A stretch of DNA of 64,000 nucleotides from assembly GCA_030686995.1 (NCBI GenBank), contig CM060707.1:87964472-88028471 (forward strand), given 5' to 3'. Under the pieces are notes generated by a model. It did no database searches, was not told where the DNA came from, and saw nothing but the letters and a program-made list of their open reading frames with translations. The position numbers and the translations under genes were made by a program. This stretch comes from Artemisia argyi. Lineage: Eukaryota; Streptophyta; Magnoliopsida; Asterales; Asteraceae. Positions 39,101 to 49,480 of the stretch are shown in pieces. Within the stretch, counting starts at the first letter, position 1; the number at the start of each line of letters is the position of its first letter.

Positions 39101-39822
39101 CACCAGTGGATACTAACAAACCTTTGGGAAAAGATGAAGAAGGAGAAGATGTTGATGTCACACTATATAGGTCTATGATTGGATGTCTCATGTATTTAAC
39201 TGCATCAAGACCTGATATAACTTTTGTTGTATGTTTATGTGCAAGACATCAAGTTAATCCAAAGGTATCTCACTTGAATGCTGTTAAGAGAATTTTCAGG
39301 TATCTTAGGCAACAACCTAAGCTAGGCTTATGGTATCCTAGAGATTCACCTTTCCATCTTCAAGCTTTTTCAGACAGTGATTATGCTGGAGATAACTATG
39401 ACAGAAGATCCACAACTGGAGGATGCCAGTACCTTGGAAGCAGATTAGTGTCATGGCAATGTAAAAAGCAAACAATTGCAGCAACTTCTTCCACTGAAGC
39501 AGAGTATGTAGCTGCTGCAAGTTGTTGTGCACAAGTACTTTGGTTACAAAATCAGCTTTTGGATTATGGATTCAATTTCAAGAATACTCCTATCAACATT
39601 GATAATGAGAGTACTATCTGTATTGTCAAGAATCCAGTGTATCATTCCAAGACCAAGCACATTCAGATTAGACATCACTTTATAAGAGATTGCTATGAAC
39701 ACAGGCTTATTAATGTGGTTAAAGTTCATACTGATGATAATGTAGCAGATCTACTCCCAAAGGGCTTTGATGTTTCAGGATTTACCTTTTTGGTTGTGAG
39801 TATTGGCATGATTAATATGTAA
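36196..39822 (+). pseudogene. Copia pol: protease, integrase, reverse transcriptase, RNase H
   Basis: One frame runs through with two stops, TAA at 37450-37452 and TAA at 37870-37872. The segments are 36196-37452, 37489-37872 and 37957-39822. Protease: DSGCSGSMTG at residues 17-26. Pre-integrase zinc: H.WH..LGL...C.AC. Integrase DDE: D in HMDLFGP, D in RCDNGTEF, E in QQNRVAERNN. RT: QMDVKSAFLYG and the catalytic YVDD. RNase H: D in FSDSDYAG, E in STEAEY, D in IDNES. All key residues remain. The second stop changes a CAA of a CAAAGTACTGCT motif to TAA. The region 37490-38200 is an acidic linker with Gln-Ser-Thr repeats. Confidence 0.95.
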
Positions 39823-39830
39823 GCTATTTT

Positions 39831-39881
39831 TTAGGGGAGGCATTAGTAGTTATTAGTTAGTCATTATATGAGGGGAGGCTA
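39831..39881 (+). other. Internal polypurine-tract-like repeats
   Basis: ttttaggggaggcatt (39831-39846) and atgaggggaggctac (39867-39881) resemble the true tract before the LTR (44615-44626). Multiple tracts are reported for Sireviruses. They sit at the pol stop, about 4.8 kb before the LTR. Confidence 0.65.
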
Positions 39882-40054
39882 CATGTATCATTCAAAAGAA
39901 AAGAGTTTATTCATCATTCAACAAACTTCTTACAACAACCATTCAGAAAGTTTCTACATCATCATTGTTGTTACCAAGCTACTAACACAGTCACAGAACA
40001 CACAAGCCTAAACAAACTACCATCTACCACAACCTACTACCAAGCTTCACACAC

Positions 40055-40510
40055 CTACTCCATAGGACTTTTGCCCTTGCCCTCATAGTTATGCATTTCC
40101 TTTTGAGCAGTTTTTCTCTTGTCATCAAAAGAAGCCTGCTTTCTTGGGCAAGCCAGGCCAAGAACCTGTTTGGGAGGTTTCTCTTTCCTTGGAGCAGGCC
40201 ACTTCATGTTCTGAATTGCTGATTCCAGGGCTTGAGTCAAAGCATGTGGAAGCTCATTAGCCAGAGATGAACCAGGGATAACTTTCTTCTTCTTGGGCTT
40301 TTTGTTGGTAGTACTACCTGCTTCAGTTATGGTAGAGTTGGCAGCACTTATTGCTGAAGAAGATTCTTGGAGTCCCATCCACTGTACATGAGGAGGGAAA
40401 TAATCTAACCATCTTGGATCTTCAAACTCAGAATCAGAGTAGTAACTTATCTCTGAATCTATGGTTCCATCTGAGTCTGAAGAGATGTTCACAATTGGAA
40501 TGTGACTCAT
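40055..40510 (-). CDS. Antisense ORF between pol and third ORF; acidic then basic protein
   Basis: An intact minus-strand ORF of 151 codons from ATG 40510. An upstream in-frame ATG at 40612 would give 185. I prefer 40510 because a TATA box (TTATAAAAG, 40581-40590) would put transcription start near 40555, beyond the upstream ATG. The N-terminal 45 residues are Ser/Asp/Glu-rich (SSDSDGTIDSEISYYSDSEFED), followed by an aromatic patch (W..YFPPHVQW). A nuclear-localisation-like KKPKKKK comes next, then a basic C-terminus. There is no membrane segment or known enzyme motif. It is unbroken while every sense ORF of the element has stops. Acidic plus basic layout suggests a nuclear regulatory protein, which is inference. 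I do not recognise a family. Confidence 0.6.
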   Translation of the reverse strand: MSHIPIVNISSDSDGTIDSEISYYSDSEFEDPRWLDYFPPHVQWMGLQESSSAISAANSTITEAGSTTNKKPKKKKVIPGSSLANELPHALTQALESAIQNMKWPAPRKEKPPKQVLGLACPRKQASFDDKRKTAQKEMHNYEGKGKSPME

Positions 40511-40580
40511 TGTGCTTACTAGTTTTTGTGTTCTGCTAAAGAAAGTAAAAGGTGATTGCAAGTTGTTGTTGGTAAAGTTA

Positions 40581-40973
40581 CTTTTATAAGCAAAGTAAAG
40601 GTAAATGGGCATTTAATGAAGTGTATTGATGTTCACTTACCATGGTAGCTTTGGGATTTAATATGGGGAGATAGTCATTAATTAGGGTTGACTTTCAAAG
40701 ATATTTTGGTCAAATGGTCAACATTCAAGATTTTTTTTGGAGAAAGTACTTTGATCAACATACTGTGTGAGTTTATAACGGAAGGTACTGCTCCATACTT
40801 TATGGAACGTACTGCTTGGTGCTATTAAAGGGTACGCTGACGTGTCAAATACTGTTCCAATGGTCATATTTGCGGCTAAAAAACTTTTGAAAGATATGGG
40901 GATAATTACTTCCAAAAATAAAGGTAAAGTTATTAATTAACCATGATTTTTTGTATCTTATCCTTATATAAAC
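40581..40973. promoter_or_regulatory. Putative divergent promoter inside the copia element
   Basis: A minus-strand TATA box (TTATAAAAG, 40581-40590) faces away from a plus-strand TATA box (ttatataaac, 40964-40973). They lie about 71 and 95 bases from ATG codons at 40510 and 41068. Between them are AGTACT (40745-40750), GGTACTGCT (about 40784), CGTACTGCT (about 40808) and the ACGT-core palindrome TGACGTGTCA (40838-40847), a bZIP-type site. The layout, not expression data, is the evidence. Confidence 0.55.
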
Positions 40974-41067
40974 CTCATATCTTTTCTTTTTATTCACCTT
41001 TCTTGTTATTTAAACTCATTCCTACTTTACATCGATCATAACTTTTCTCACTTTAACACTAATCACC

Positions 41068-43914
41068 ATGGCAAATCGACGCACCAACACCAAACACAAC
41101 ATGATAGCAAACCTTGAGAAAACCCAAGATAATCTTGACTTTCATGGAATTATTGATTTTCTCATTGGAACAAACATCTGTTACGCCATCCTAGTCAACC
41201 CAGAGATCATTGGACCTTGGATACAAGCTTTTTGGGATATAGCAAGGTCACAGGTTGTAGATGGAGAGGATATCATTACTGCTACAGTTGCTGGGAGAGC
41301 TACTCGTGTCATAGAAGCTTCAATCAGAGAGGCTCTGTTATTTGATGATGAAGGAGGCTCTGTTTTGTTTGGAAAACAAGAGATTTGGAACACACTCAGA
41401 GACATTGGGTATGAAGGTCCTTTGAATAAGCTTACTTTTCAGAAGGCTTTGGTTAGTCCTCATTGGAAATTTCTTATTCATGTTTTGCTTCATTGTTTGA
41501 GTCCAAAGAGTGCTGCTTAGGATCAGTGTAGCCATTCCATAGCTTCTGCTTATGTTGGTCTTATTACAAATCAACCTTTCAATTTCTCATACATGATCCT
41601 TGAAGGTATGCTTACTCATATTAAGGCTAGCAAACCCTTTCTTATGTATCCTAGATTTGTTCAATTGCTTTTAGAAAATCCATTAGATGGGATACCCAAG
41701 CCTCAGGACTATGTACCTACCATTAGAATGCCACCTAAAGTATTCACTTTTATGTCTCATAAGGGAGTAAATTTTTCAGGTAGGAATACACCTCTTAATT
41801 CTTATATGTTAGAGGTAGCTCAAGCTGTTAGGGATGAAGAAGACAATAGTGGTTCTGCACATTCTCATAATGATGATCAATCTGATTCTGCTGAGCATTC
41901 TGCCTCAGTAAATACCCCTACACCACCTATTGTTTCCCCTCAGCATGTTGTTTCTAGTGAAAGGACTCCCTCAGTGACAGCTTCCTTCGATAAATCTATT
42001 TCTGCTCAAGGTACTTCTCCACAAAGTACTTCTTCTAAAGGTACTGCTTAAGAGGATTCACAGGTACCTACTCCCAATAATTATACTTCCACAGGTGGGC
42101 TTCAAACACCTGGAGGAGATGAGGGAATTGAAGGTGCTGTGAATACTTCTGATTTGGATAAGGAATTGGAGAAGATGAAGACAACTGTTAATGCTCAAGC
42201 TGCAGAAATCAAGAAGCTAAGGCATAAGTTCAGAAGGTTGAAGAAATTTGTTTGGCCTCTTGTTCAGAATTTTAGGCTTTATGTGAAAGAAAAGAAGCAG
42301 TCTCAGAAGCCAAAGTCAAAATCTTCAAAGAAGTCTTCTAAATCCAAGAGGAAGCATAGAAGGTCCTCATTTACCAAATTGGGGAGGAATCAAGATGAGA
42401 ATTTGGATAAAGATGATGCTGAGGTTAAATATTCAGAAGATGCTCATTTGTGGCAATATCTAGAAAGTCCAAAGACTCTTGTACCAGAAAGCTATATTGA
42501 AGAAGATGTGAATATTGCACAAGAAAAAGATACTGAGCAAGAAATTGTTAAGCAGGATGTGGATGCACAGAACATTCAAAGTGCTGGTCTACAAAGTACT
42601 GCTGCAGAAAACATAAGTCCGCAAAGTACTGCTGAGCAAGGTACTTTTTCTAGGAATATTGATGATAGTGGAGTCACTGCAGCTGGACCTTCTACAATGA
42701 ATTATGAAGATGAAGCTGGTCCTTCTACTTTTGTACAACAAGAATAAGTAAGAGTACATACTGCAAGTAATGATGAAACAATTGCTCAAGTTATTATGAA
42801 TTTGAGGAGACCTACTAGAGGAATACATATTTCTGAGCCTACACAAAAAGATGTTGAAAGTACTTCTGAATCTGAAGAGTTGGATCCTAAAGATAAAGGG
42901 AAAGGGATAAAGGTTCAGAAAGATTCTAAGAAGAAAAAGAAGAAATTTTCTCTTGCTCAGATTAGAGAGTTAGAGATTGCAGAAGATTTAGAGCTTGCTA
43001 GAAAGCAACAAGCTGAGTATGATGCTGAGTATTTGGAAGAAGTTAGTAGGCCAATTACAAAGAAGCCAATGACTATTGCTCAGGAAAGGAACTGGATGAT
43101 AAGTTTCTTGAGAAGAATAGGATACAAGAATTTACATAAAAAGAGGTATCCAGAAGTGAAAGCTCTGTGGGATAAAGTACAAGAAGATATCAGAAAAGAA
43201 GTAGAACACTTTGTGCCCATGGAAGTTGATAGAAATAAGAAATTAGAAGATATCAGAAAGGAACAAGCTGAGGAAAGAAGATTGAAAAGGAAGAAAGCAG
43301 TTCAAGATGATCAACTGTCAAAAAGGTTGAAGATGATTCATGAAGATATAGTTGATGAACTTAGAAACTATTTCAGAGTTGTTGACTTTGAGAATAAGAA
43401 GATTCAAGATTCTAGAAAGAAGTCCAAGATAATCTCATTTTCTGTGGTTGAATCAAAAGAAGGGAATTATTTTATGATTCACAAAGAAGATGAAAGTTTC
43501 AGAACATTCAATATGTTATGGGATGTGTTGCATTGTATTACAAGGGCAGATCTGTATGACTTATATGTGCAAGTGCAGACATACTATGCATAGATTGAAG
43601 CTTCAGGAGTGGGATTAATTTTGCTTCGAGACTTAATTACCATCTGGGAAACTGAAGAAACAAGTGTTGATCCTCTGTGGAATGATCAAGAGAATTGGGA
43701 TATAACAAGATGGAGATTCTTTGAGTCATCAGGAGTTCATACACTAGAGATGGAAGATGGTACCATGATTCATATGTTGGCTGAGAGGAGATATCCATTG
43801 ATTAGAGAAATTATGCTCAGAATGCTGGATCATGGAATGGAACTTGAAGATGAATCTGAAGTAGCTTTGGGTGTTATCAAGCTATTTATCAGATGGATTA
43901 AGTCTGAAGGGTAG
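41068..43914 (+). pseudogene. Third ORF of Sirevirus-type copia element (env position), five segments
   Basis: One frame from ATG 41068 (context caccATGgc) to TAG 43912-43914, 949 codons. Four in-frame stops interrupt it: TAG 41518, TAA 42049, TAA 42745 and TAG 43591. No frameshift is seen. The N-terminal 330 residues are a conserved block (W.QAFWDIA..., WKFLIHVLLHCLSPKSAA-stop). Homologues I recall have Trp at the first stop. Next come a Ser/Thr/Gln-rich linker with QST repeats, a Lys/Ser-rich basic patch (about residues 408-440), a long charged coiled coil (about 600-750) and a C-terminal domain (848-949; ..WDITRWRFF..YPL....M.DHG). I see no signal peptide or membrane helix, so an envelope role is unsupported. 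Confidence 0.8.
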
Positions 43915-44614
43915 TATTGCATAATACTGGTATGATTTGTTTTGTAAAATAAGTATTTTTCAAAGTACTGCAAAAACAAACTGTACTTTAACAAAGTACT
44001 GCTTGCTGATATAAACCAGTATAAGTTCTTTAAAATAAAAATAAAATGTTTTGATGTTTAAAAGAAAAGTAAAAGGATTTGAAAAGCAACACATGGTGTT
44101 AGTATTTATACTGCACAACAAATGGTAATCAACTCACCATGTTTAACAGACAAGAAAGAGTTTGACTCATCATGAGGGTACGGCTCTGATGTGATAATCA
44201 AATCCGTTTATGGTTGATAGTTTACCAAAAACTATATGGTTATCAACTCACCATACTCCAAGTGATCAAGATTTGGCTAGTCTATAGCAAACGACTATTG
44301 GTAAAGACTAATCAAATCCGTTGATAGCTGATGATTTGCTAAAAATCATAATTTTCAATGATTCACCTCTCACAGGAGTTAACACACCTGGAAGTGATGA
44401 GAATAGTATGAAACTTTTAAGATTTGATGATCACTGTACCAAAATGTTGCTGAGTTGCTGATAAGATATATTGAAAGACAAGATGCTGATGAAGAGTACT
44501 TTGACACATGATAGATAGAAGACAAAGAAATAAAGAAACAATCTTTCTGAATGATTATAGATTTGAAGATTAAAGATAACAAAGAAACATGATATCAAGC
44601 AAGTGGAGTTCAAG
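43915..44614 (+). other. Copia 3' UTR
   Basis: Non-coding. It contains AGTACT motifs near 43966, 44000 and 44494. The section 44095-44410 is shared, inverted, with 17820-18350. The unit around atggtnatcaactcacca occurs more than once (about 44125 and 44240). Confidence 0.75.
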
Positions 44615-44626
44615 TTAGGGGAGGAT
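44615..44626 (+). other. Polypurine tract
   Basis: ttaggggaggat directly precedes the LTR start TGTTGGG. Confidence 0.85.
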
Positions 44627-45177
44627 TGTTGGGATATAAAATATCAAAGTACTTATGTATGTCAAAGTACTGCTGCATGAAGAATAAAGTCAAAGTACTG
44701 CTGAAAGAAAAAGTCAAAGTATTGCTGTTATTGAAGAATGTTTAAAGTACTTCGAAGGAAACAAGGACTGATGTGCAATATTAGTTAAGGATTAATGTGT
44801 AATATTGAACGAATATTCTAGAGTTAGTTAGGGATAATGACTTGTCGTTCAAGGATTATATGTTGTAAACCGACTTAAGGTTATCTATATAAAGAGCCTT
44901 ACGGGGTATTAGTCGAAACAAGTTTTAGATAGAAGTTTTCATAAGTTTTAGAGTCGATCAAAATTGATAAATAGTTAGGGATTGTTAGTGAATCTGTGTA
45001 ACAAAGCAGGTTCAAAGTTTGGTTAATATAAAAGTTCTTCTTAAGCTTTGTGTTAGTAGATTCCACATACTTTACAAGGTTAAACAGTGTTTCAATATTA
45101 ATAGTGTTGAGTTTACTCAATATTGTTAAACCTTTACAAGCTACAAAGTAGTTTGGTCAGAGTATATCGATCCAACA
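44627..45177 (+). repeat. Sirevirus-type 3' LTR, 551 bp
   Basis: Starts TGTTGGGATAT and ends GATCCAACA. U3 (44640-44760) holds four AAAGTACT words plus one AAAGTATT about 20-35 bases apart. A TATA box (ctatataaag) lies at about 44885-44894. The next bases pass into an antisense gypsy LTR scrap. The 5' LTR partner is absent, so age and target duplication cannot be read. Confidence 0.8.
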
Positions 45178-45408
45178 CAGGATCCTTCTCTTGACGCCGT
45201 CAGGTACTGTTCTCAGCATGGAAAATTAAGACTTTGCCGTTTTCTTCACTTTTATGCTCCAAAAACGTCTGAATTGCTTCCTTTTCCAGAATTCACTCCT
45301 AAAGTACGTAAAATCACAAAAGGAACGATTTAGGGCAATATTTGATCAAATAAATTCAATTCCGGGCTTAAATGACCCCCTAAAAGTGGTTCATTTTTTG
45401 CCTCATCA
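45178..45408 (-). mobile_element. Antisense fragment of the 1-kb gypsy LTR family
   Basis: The reverse complement matches the first 200 bases of the LTRs at 411 and 53065 (TGATGAGGC..., ggagcataaaagtgaagaaa, cagtacctgacggcgtc) at about 85% by eye. Its LTR start abuts third-ORF sequence of the second copia element and its other side is cut by the first copia LTR. The order suggests copia 2, then gypsy LTR, then copia 1. Confidence 0.8.
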
Positions 45409-45432
45409 ACAGGTCGAAGTGATGAGACTACT

Positions 45433-47837
45433 ATGAAACTCATTCAGGAATTGACGGTTACTTGTACCAATTTAGAGGTGAAGTGTACTTCATTGGAAGA
45501 AAAAGTTCTTAGTCTCTCTACTGTTGTTGATAGTCAAGCCAAGCTCATCACCAAATTGCAAAAACAGATTAAGAACTTAAGGAAATCAGGATCTTCAACC
45601 TCCTTAAAAAAATTGAAGAAAGTGGGCACTTCTCAAGTTGTAAGTTCACCTGAAATCTCTGCTCATTTGGAAGAGGATGCTTCCAAACAGGGGAGGAATG
45701 AAGAAATAATGGGTTCAGGGGAGGCAAATTTGAAGAGGGTTTATAGTGCTCAGGATATGGATGCTGGAATAGTTTCAAGGGTGGTTCTAGAGGTTGGAGA
45801 TATGGAAGTGGAAAGTCCTCAGGATGCTGAAAATTTTGTGATTGCTGACAAATCAGGGAATGTGGTTGTAATGGAAAAGGTGATTGCTACTCAAGAAAAT
45901 GTAGTGGAAAAACATAAGACTTTGGAGCCTGAGCAACTAGTGTAGGCAACAGGGTTGATGGGTGAAGCTTTAATAACTTTAGGTGATTCTATGGTTAAAG
46001 AACTTGAAAATGCTGCTATTGCTAACAAGATTGATGACTCTGCTGCTGCTCATGACTCTACTGCTAAGGACTTTGCTGATCCTGCTGCTAGTGGAAAGGT
46101 CAATTCTGCTGATGCACAAGACTCTACTGCTGGGTCTAGTGACAATGCTGCTGCTGAGGCTATGGTTTTGTTAAGTAAGAAGACTACAGAGGTTCTATCT
46201 GAATCATCTTCAAAACATACACCACTACCAACTCCATCACTACCACAACAACCAACAACCACAATCACATCATCTACACCAAGAATACCTCAAAAGGGAG
46301 TATTAGAGAACTTGCTGCTCAACAAAAGAAGATTGTTTCAACATCTTCTACTGATAAAGGGAAGGGCAAGCAAGTTGAAGATCCAAAGATAATGTATAAG
46401 GGGATTGATTACTCTGAGATACCTTTTCATTTGTGGCCCAAGGAATTACAAGTTGAACATGATACAACTGTTGCATTGAAAGAACAAGAATTGCTTAATC
46501 AAGAAGAACAACATTTGGTTCAGGAAGAAAAAGAAAGGGTTGAAAAGGAAACTGAAGACTTAAAGAGGTATGAGGAATGGGTTGATGAGAAGATAAGAAT
46601 ATATGCTGATATAGAACTCTCCAAGATGATTAAGCTTGAAGAACAAGCAAGTTTTGATGTTCAATCTCGGATAAGAGAGTTCACTGCTAAGAAAAAGAAA
46701 GAAGATGATGCTACTAGAAGAAAGAAAAAGGTTCTCAGGGGTCCAACTCCATTGCAACAAAGAAGAGAGTAAGAAAGGTACCTAAAGAATATGAAGGGAT
46801 GGAAATTGGTACAGTTAAAACCTAAGTCTGATCAAGAGGTTTTTGACTTGTATCAACAAGCTAAGAGACAAACAGATACCTTCTATCCTATGGGTTGTCC
46901 TAAAGACTTGGAACATATTGCTCAAAGGAATAAAAAGTTGGTACCTGATAAAGTGGCTGAAGTAAAGTATGTTCAAGAGAAAGATATTGTTAAGCAGCTT
47001 GATGATATTGCAGATAAGACAACTTCTTCTATTCATAGTGTTAAAAGAAAAGGTGTTGTTCATAAATCCTTTGCAAAGAAGAAGAGAAAAACATGAGAAG
47101 AAAGCAGTTCTAAGCCTGAAGGATATGAGTTCAAGAATGATTATCATCATATTCCTTCTGAGCATTTAAAGGAAAAATGGAAGGTTCTCACTATGGTTGG
47201 TAAGATGGAAGAACCTGAAGTAGTTGATGCCACACCAATAGGAATCAAATATCCTATTATCAAAGTAACTACAGGATATGATATTAAAATTGGAGCATTT
47301 CATGATGTTGAGAGATCTGATGGAAAGACTCACAGGTTTCTTAGATTTCAACAGATGCTATATTACTTTGATAGAGAGGATGTTGATGACTTGTGGAAGT
47401 TATATAAGGCAAAGTTTGGAGCTGAAAAGTTTGATTGTAAAAAGTATGAAACAGAGAAAATTGATCATATTAAGACAATGGCTGATAATGTTCTCTGGAG
47501 AGCTCTAAAACTTATGTATGAACCTTCAATGGATGATTCTGAATGGACAGAGATAGTAGGATACAAAGTAAGAAAATGGAGACTCTTTCAAGAGTCTGGA
47601 ATTCATGTCTTGGAAATTGGACCAATTACTTTGTATATGCTGGCTGAAAAGGATTACCCAGTGGTAAGATACTGGAATACTGTTAATCAAATGGTTAATG
47701 GTGCTGGATTACTCAACTTGCAGAAAGATTATGACACTGATGAGCAGGAATTTAATTTGCTGTCAAAGTATAAGATGATACTTGGTCAACAGACATCTCA
47801 AGATTTGAGGGTTTGGAAGCATCCTCCTAGTGTTTAA
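45433..47837 (+). pseudogene. Third-ORF remnant of second Sirevirus-type element
   Basis: Segments 45433-45945 and 45955-46392 share a frame with a TAG at 45943-45945. A frame change near 46300-46390 then leads to 46392-46772, 46791-47096 and 47193-47837, separated by TAA 46770 and TGA 47094. The first segment is a coiled coil (LEEKVLSLSTVVDSQAKLI..). Then come an Ala/Ser/Asp-rich linker, a Glu/Lys-rich coiled coil (46440-46770) and the C-terminal domain (47500-47700; ..VRKWRLFQESGIHVLEI..). The domain order equals that of 41068-43914. Several stops (TAG from CAG, TGA from CGA) fit cytosine deamination. The N-terminal block is missing. Confidence 0.75.
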
Positions 47838-47893
47838 TTGTGCTTTGAAGAAACTTAATGATTTAGTGATAAATATTAAGTTTAGGGGAGGAT

Positions 47894-48533
47894 TGTTGGG
47901 TTTTGGATTCTGCTGCTGAGAGAAACTGCTGCTGTGATGAAACTGCTGCTATGGTAAATGATTCTGCTGCTGATGTCAAAGTGCTGCTAAGGGAAAATGC
48001 TGCTAGAGGAATCTACTGCTAAAGTGATAAGCATGTATTTGAAGTAGATAATTATAGAATAGATTGTGTGTATACAATATACGTCATATTCTTATCTTGC
48101 ATAGAAAGTTATTGTAAACCTAGTAGGACTCCTTGGCCTATAAAAGGAGGATCCTAGGGTTAGATTGAGTACGTATTGTTTAGTTTTCATTTACACTTCA
48201 AGGTTGTAAAACCCTAGAATTGTCGAGTGCTCGTATTAATAATATTGAAGTGTTGACAGTTAAATTGTTCTTCTTAAGTTAAGCTTTTATATTCCACATT
48301 CTAGCTTAAGTGTTTAATACAAGTCAACTTCTATATAAGATCGTTTGCTCAACTAGGATCAACAAAGTCTTAAAGTTTTTGTTAATTCTTTAGTTTTATA
48401 AACTTCAGGAAATCTTCAAACATTCATTCCACAAGCATTATATCTTAAATTGTTTTCTAGGACTTGTTAGTATATATATAGATTGCCGCTGATTTTATGC
48501 GAGGTTGCCTTATTTGTTTTCACAGGTCTAACA
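47894..48533 (+). repeat. Sirevirus-type LTR, 640 bp
   Basis: Starts TGTTGGGTTTTGG after ttaggggaggat and ends GTCTAACA. U3 (47905-48025) is a string of CTGCTG words at 14-25 bp spacing where the first element has AAAGTACTGCTG. A TATA box (cctataaaagg) lies at about 48138-48148. A 27-bp stretch near its end (48467-48493) recurs just outside at 48541-48567. Confidence 0.75.
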
Positions 48534-49480
48534 GTTTCATTTAGTATATATATAGATTGCCGCTGATATATGACAAGAAGATGATTTATATTTCTAGAAG
48601 GGAAGCTTTGAAGGTTCATTTTCTTGGAGGAAGATCTAACCTTGTTGCCACACTATCCACACCGAACGAATCAGGGGAGTATTTGTTTTCATTCTTTTAC
48701 CTATTTCACTTTTACATTCTTTAATTGAACATTGGGGACAATGTTCATCCTAAGTGTAAGGGGCGGGTAAATGATGAAACCTTATAGGATACAATTGAAC
48801 TTGAGTTTGTTTGTTTGATGGTAGGTGTGTAATAAAACTAAGAGAAATACTTGTTAGTGTAATTTTAGCGCCAAATTTAAATTTTTTTACAACATTTAGG
48901 AGTGAAACTTTAGCCTTAGCAAGCGTCTCATGGCTAGGAGTTGTATGACTAGCACAAAACCGTACCATTCAGAAAAATTTTCCACCCAAATATGTGAGGT
49001 TTGTCTTTAGATTTGATAGAAAAAGCATTCATTATTAGTGTTTATGAGTGTACCGGTAGCATTTAGATTCTAGAACTTGCGTTAGTGATGCATCCCGAGA
49101 CCGCTAGTGAGACTACATTCATGTAGTAGGATTTACTACATGATAAGAGGCATTAGGATCACGCTTGTGTTAAACCCGTATCATAATTACTTGACCATTT
49201 AAATCATATTACTTGGCTAGTAAAGTCAATTAATTTTCCCATATCTTAGCAATGTACTCATTTTTAGTACACGAAACCTCTAGTACACCCCTCCGAGCCT
49301 ATCTTTTCGTTTCTAACTTTAAACATTTTACTTAAAGGAAGAATTTGTTACAACCCACCCCAATGTGCAACCAAATCGCCTTAGCCTTCCGTGTATGCAC
49401 TCATCTTTAGTGCATTATTGTTAATTGTTTAAACCCTTAGTTAATTATCTAATTGATTACATGGTTGCTAAGTCGAGTCA
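48534..49480 (+). mobile_element. Ty3/gypsy internal 3' region (left half)
   Basis: Contains aattgaacattggggacaat and ctaagtgtaagggg (48722-48765), typical of the non-coding 3' zone of Tat/Athila-like elements. No coding domain remains. Target duplication agtca at 49476-49480 marks the insertion that splits it from 52206 onward. Confidence 0.65.

Larger units (their letters stand above)
34686..45177 (+). mobile_element. Sirevirus-type Ty1/copia retrotransposon, 5'-truncated
   Basis: Order on plus: gag remnant, pol (protease, integrase, RT, RNase H), internal purine tracts, antisense ORF, third ORF, 3' UTR, polypurine tract, LTR. Protease-integrase-RT order marks it as copia. An ORF after pol plus several polypurine-tract copies (39831-39845, 39868-39881, 44615-44626) are Sirevirus traits. 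The 5' LTR and first part of gag are missing at the junction with gypsy LTR b. Most lesions are in-frame stops, few are frameshifts. Confidence 0.9.
45409..48533 (+). mobile_element. Second Sirevirus-type copia element, 3' part only
   Basis: Comprises the C-terminal two thirds of a third ORF, a polypurine tract (47881-47893) and a 640-bp LTR. It is clearly diverged from the element ending at 45177, so it is an independent insertion. The 5' part is absent from the window. Confidence 0.8.

Noticed and set aside
41068..43914. Envelope glycoprotein
   Set aside because: It occupies the env position, but I see no signal peptide, glycoprotein-like cysteine pattern or membrane helix.
46050..46268. 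Minus-strand 72-codon ORF opposite the second third-ORF remnant
   Set aside because: Shadow of the Ala/Ser-rich coding repeat on the plus strand.
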